Of a stretch of DNA of 5,624 nucleotides, positions 5,266 through 5,624 are shown piece by piece. The DNA is from Acetobacteraceae bacterium (GTDB lineage: Bacteria > Pseudomonadota > Alphaproteobacteria > Acetobacterales > Acetobacteraceae). The stretch covers positions 1 through 5,624 of the forward strand of contig JASHVB010000496.1 of assembly GCA_030039695.1 (NCBI GenBank), written 5' to 3'. The position numbers were made by a program, and so were the translations under genes. Below the pieces are notes generated by a model. The model had not been told where the DNA came from. It ran no database searches and saw only the letters and a program-made list of their open reading frames with translations. Every line of letters begins with the position of its first letter. Within the stretch, counting starts at the first letter, position 1.

Positions 5266-5624
5266 ATGCACGACGCCATCACCGAGGAACTCTTCCGCAA
5301 CGCCGTCGCCGCGCTTGGCGATGAGATGGTATTGACCATCTACCGCACGGCCTATTCCGGCGTTTTGAAGAACATCATGGATTACAGCGCCGCGCTGTGC
5401 GACCCGCAGGGCCGCCTCGTGGCGCAGGGCCTCGCGTTGCCGGGTCACCTGTGCAGTATCCCCACCGCGTTACGGGCCGTGCTGCGCCATTTTGGCGACG
5501 ATATCCACGAAGGCGACGTGCTAATCAACAACGATCCGTACGACGGCGGCATGCATTTGCCGGACATTTTCATCTTCAAGCCCTTGTTCGCGAATGGGCG
5601 CCCCATCGCCTATGCGGCGACGAT
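5266..5624 (+). CDS. Hydantoinase B / oxoprolinase family subunit, N-terminal part (3' truncated by window)
   Basis: 119 codons are visible before the window ends; full family members have about 500-600 residues. Seen: EELFRNAVAALGDEM (residues 7-21), YRTAYSG (26-32), MDYSAALCDPQGRLVAQG (38-55), GHL.S.P (60-66) and GDVLINNDPYDGGMHLPDI (83-101). Together these define the HyuB family. HyuB normally partners an ATP-binding HyuA in ATP-dependent hydrolysis of cyclic amides (hydantoins, N-methylhydantoin, 5-oxoproline); some relatives act as acetone or acetophenone carboxylase subunits. The ATG at 5266 was chosen because homology begins at once. An ATG at 5261 is in another frame, and the same frame is open upstream only to a TGA at 5191. 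No clear RBS is visible. No HyuA lies upstream, so if a partner exists it is downstream, outside the window, or elsewhere. Confidence 0.93.
   Translation, partial: MHDAITEELFRNAVAALGDEMVLTIYRTAYSGVLKNIMDYSAALCDPQGRLVAQGLALPGHLCSIPTALRAVLRHFGDDIHEGDVLINNDPYDGGMHLPDIFIFKPLFANGRPIAYAAT

Noticed and set aside
1..5624. CRISPR array, tRNA, rRNA, transposase or integrase
   Set aside because: No regularly spaced repeats, no cloverleaf-like or rRNA-like segments, and no transposase or integrase motifs were seen on either strand.

Overview
The window is GC-rich. It looks like the chromosome of a metabolically versatile alphaproteobacterium (Rhizobiales or Rhodospirillales type). This rests on the enzyme mix, on Shine-Dalgarno sites such as AGGAGG, and on three degenerate intergenic repeats. 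Read on the minus strand, these repeats give peptide-like strings I know from alphaproteobacterial dispersed repeats: HVMVGLGPAIYG, CHCAKRSDEAIS and AGMAGTNPAA. The taxon is an inference; no RNA gene or marker gene is present.

Layout, left to right. (1) 1-288 (+): C-terminal 95 residues of a fumarylacetoacetate hydrolase (FAH) family enzyme. (2) 289-646: no convincing gene; an inverted repeat, a short GC hairpin and a degenerate dispersed repeat lie between two convergent genes. (3) 647-1501 (-): complete TauD/TfdA-family 2-oxoglutarate/Fe(II) dioxygenase with a strong RBS. (4) 1502-1627: 126-bp divergent control region with a plausible sigma70-type promoter and nested direct and inverted repeats. 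(5) 1628-2671 (+): complete isopenicillin N synthase-type 2-oxoglutarate/Fe(II) oxygenase. (6) 2668-3549 (+): NodB-fold (polysaccharide deacetylase/PuuE-like) hydrolase, overlapping the oxygenase by ATGA. (7) 3562-4491 (+): a second, diverged NodB-fold protein 12 bp downstream. (8) 4492-5265: 774 bp without a convincing gene, holding two dispersed repeats, a strong 11-bp hairpin and a short direct repeat. (9) 5266-5624 (+): N-terminal 119 residues of a hydantoinase B/oxoprolinase family subunit, running off the edge.

How the parts may work together (inference). Genes 5-7 form a tight operon, divergent from the TauD-like gene. Two different 2-oxoglutarate oxygenases, two apparently cytosolic NodB-fold amidohydrolase-like proteins (the fold that also gave the allantoinase PuuE), a hydantoinase B subunit and an FAH-type C-C hydrolase or isomerase together fit a catabolic pathway for a small N-containing or heterocyclic organic compound better than cell-wall modification. 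The substrate cannot be read from the sequence.

The most unusual point is the NodB-fold pair. The first protein keeps the Asp-His-His metal triad. The second has lost two of the three ligands (Asp to Ser, His to Glu) and the motif-3 Arg, but keeps an Asp-Asp-x-Pro segment that the first has lost.
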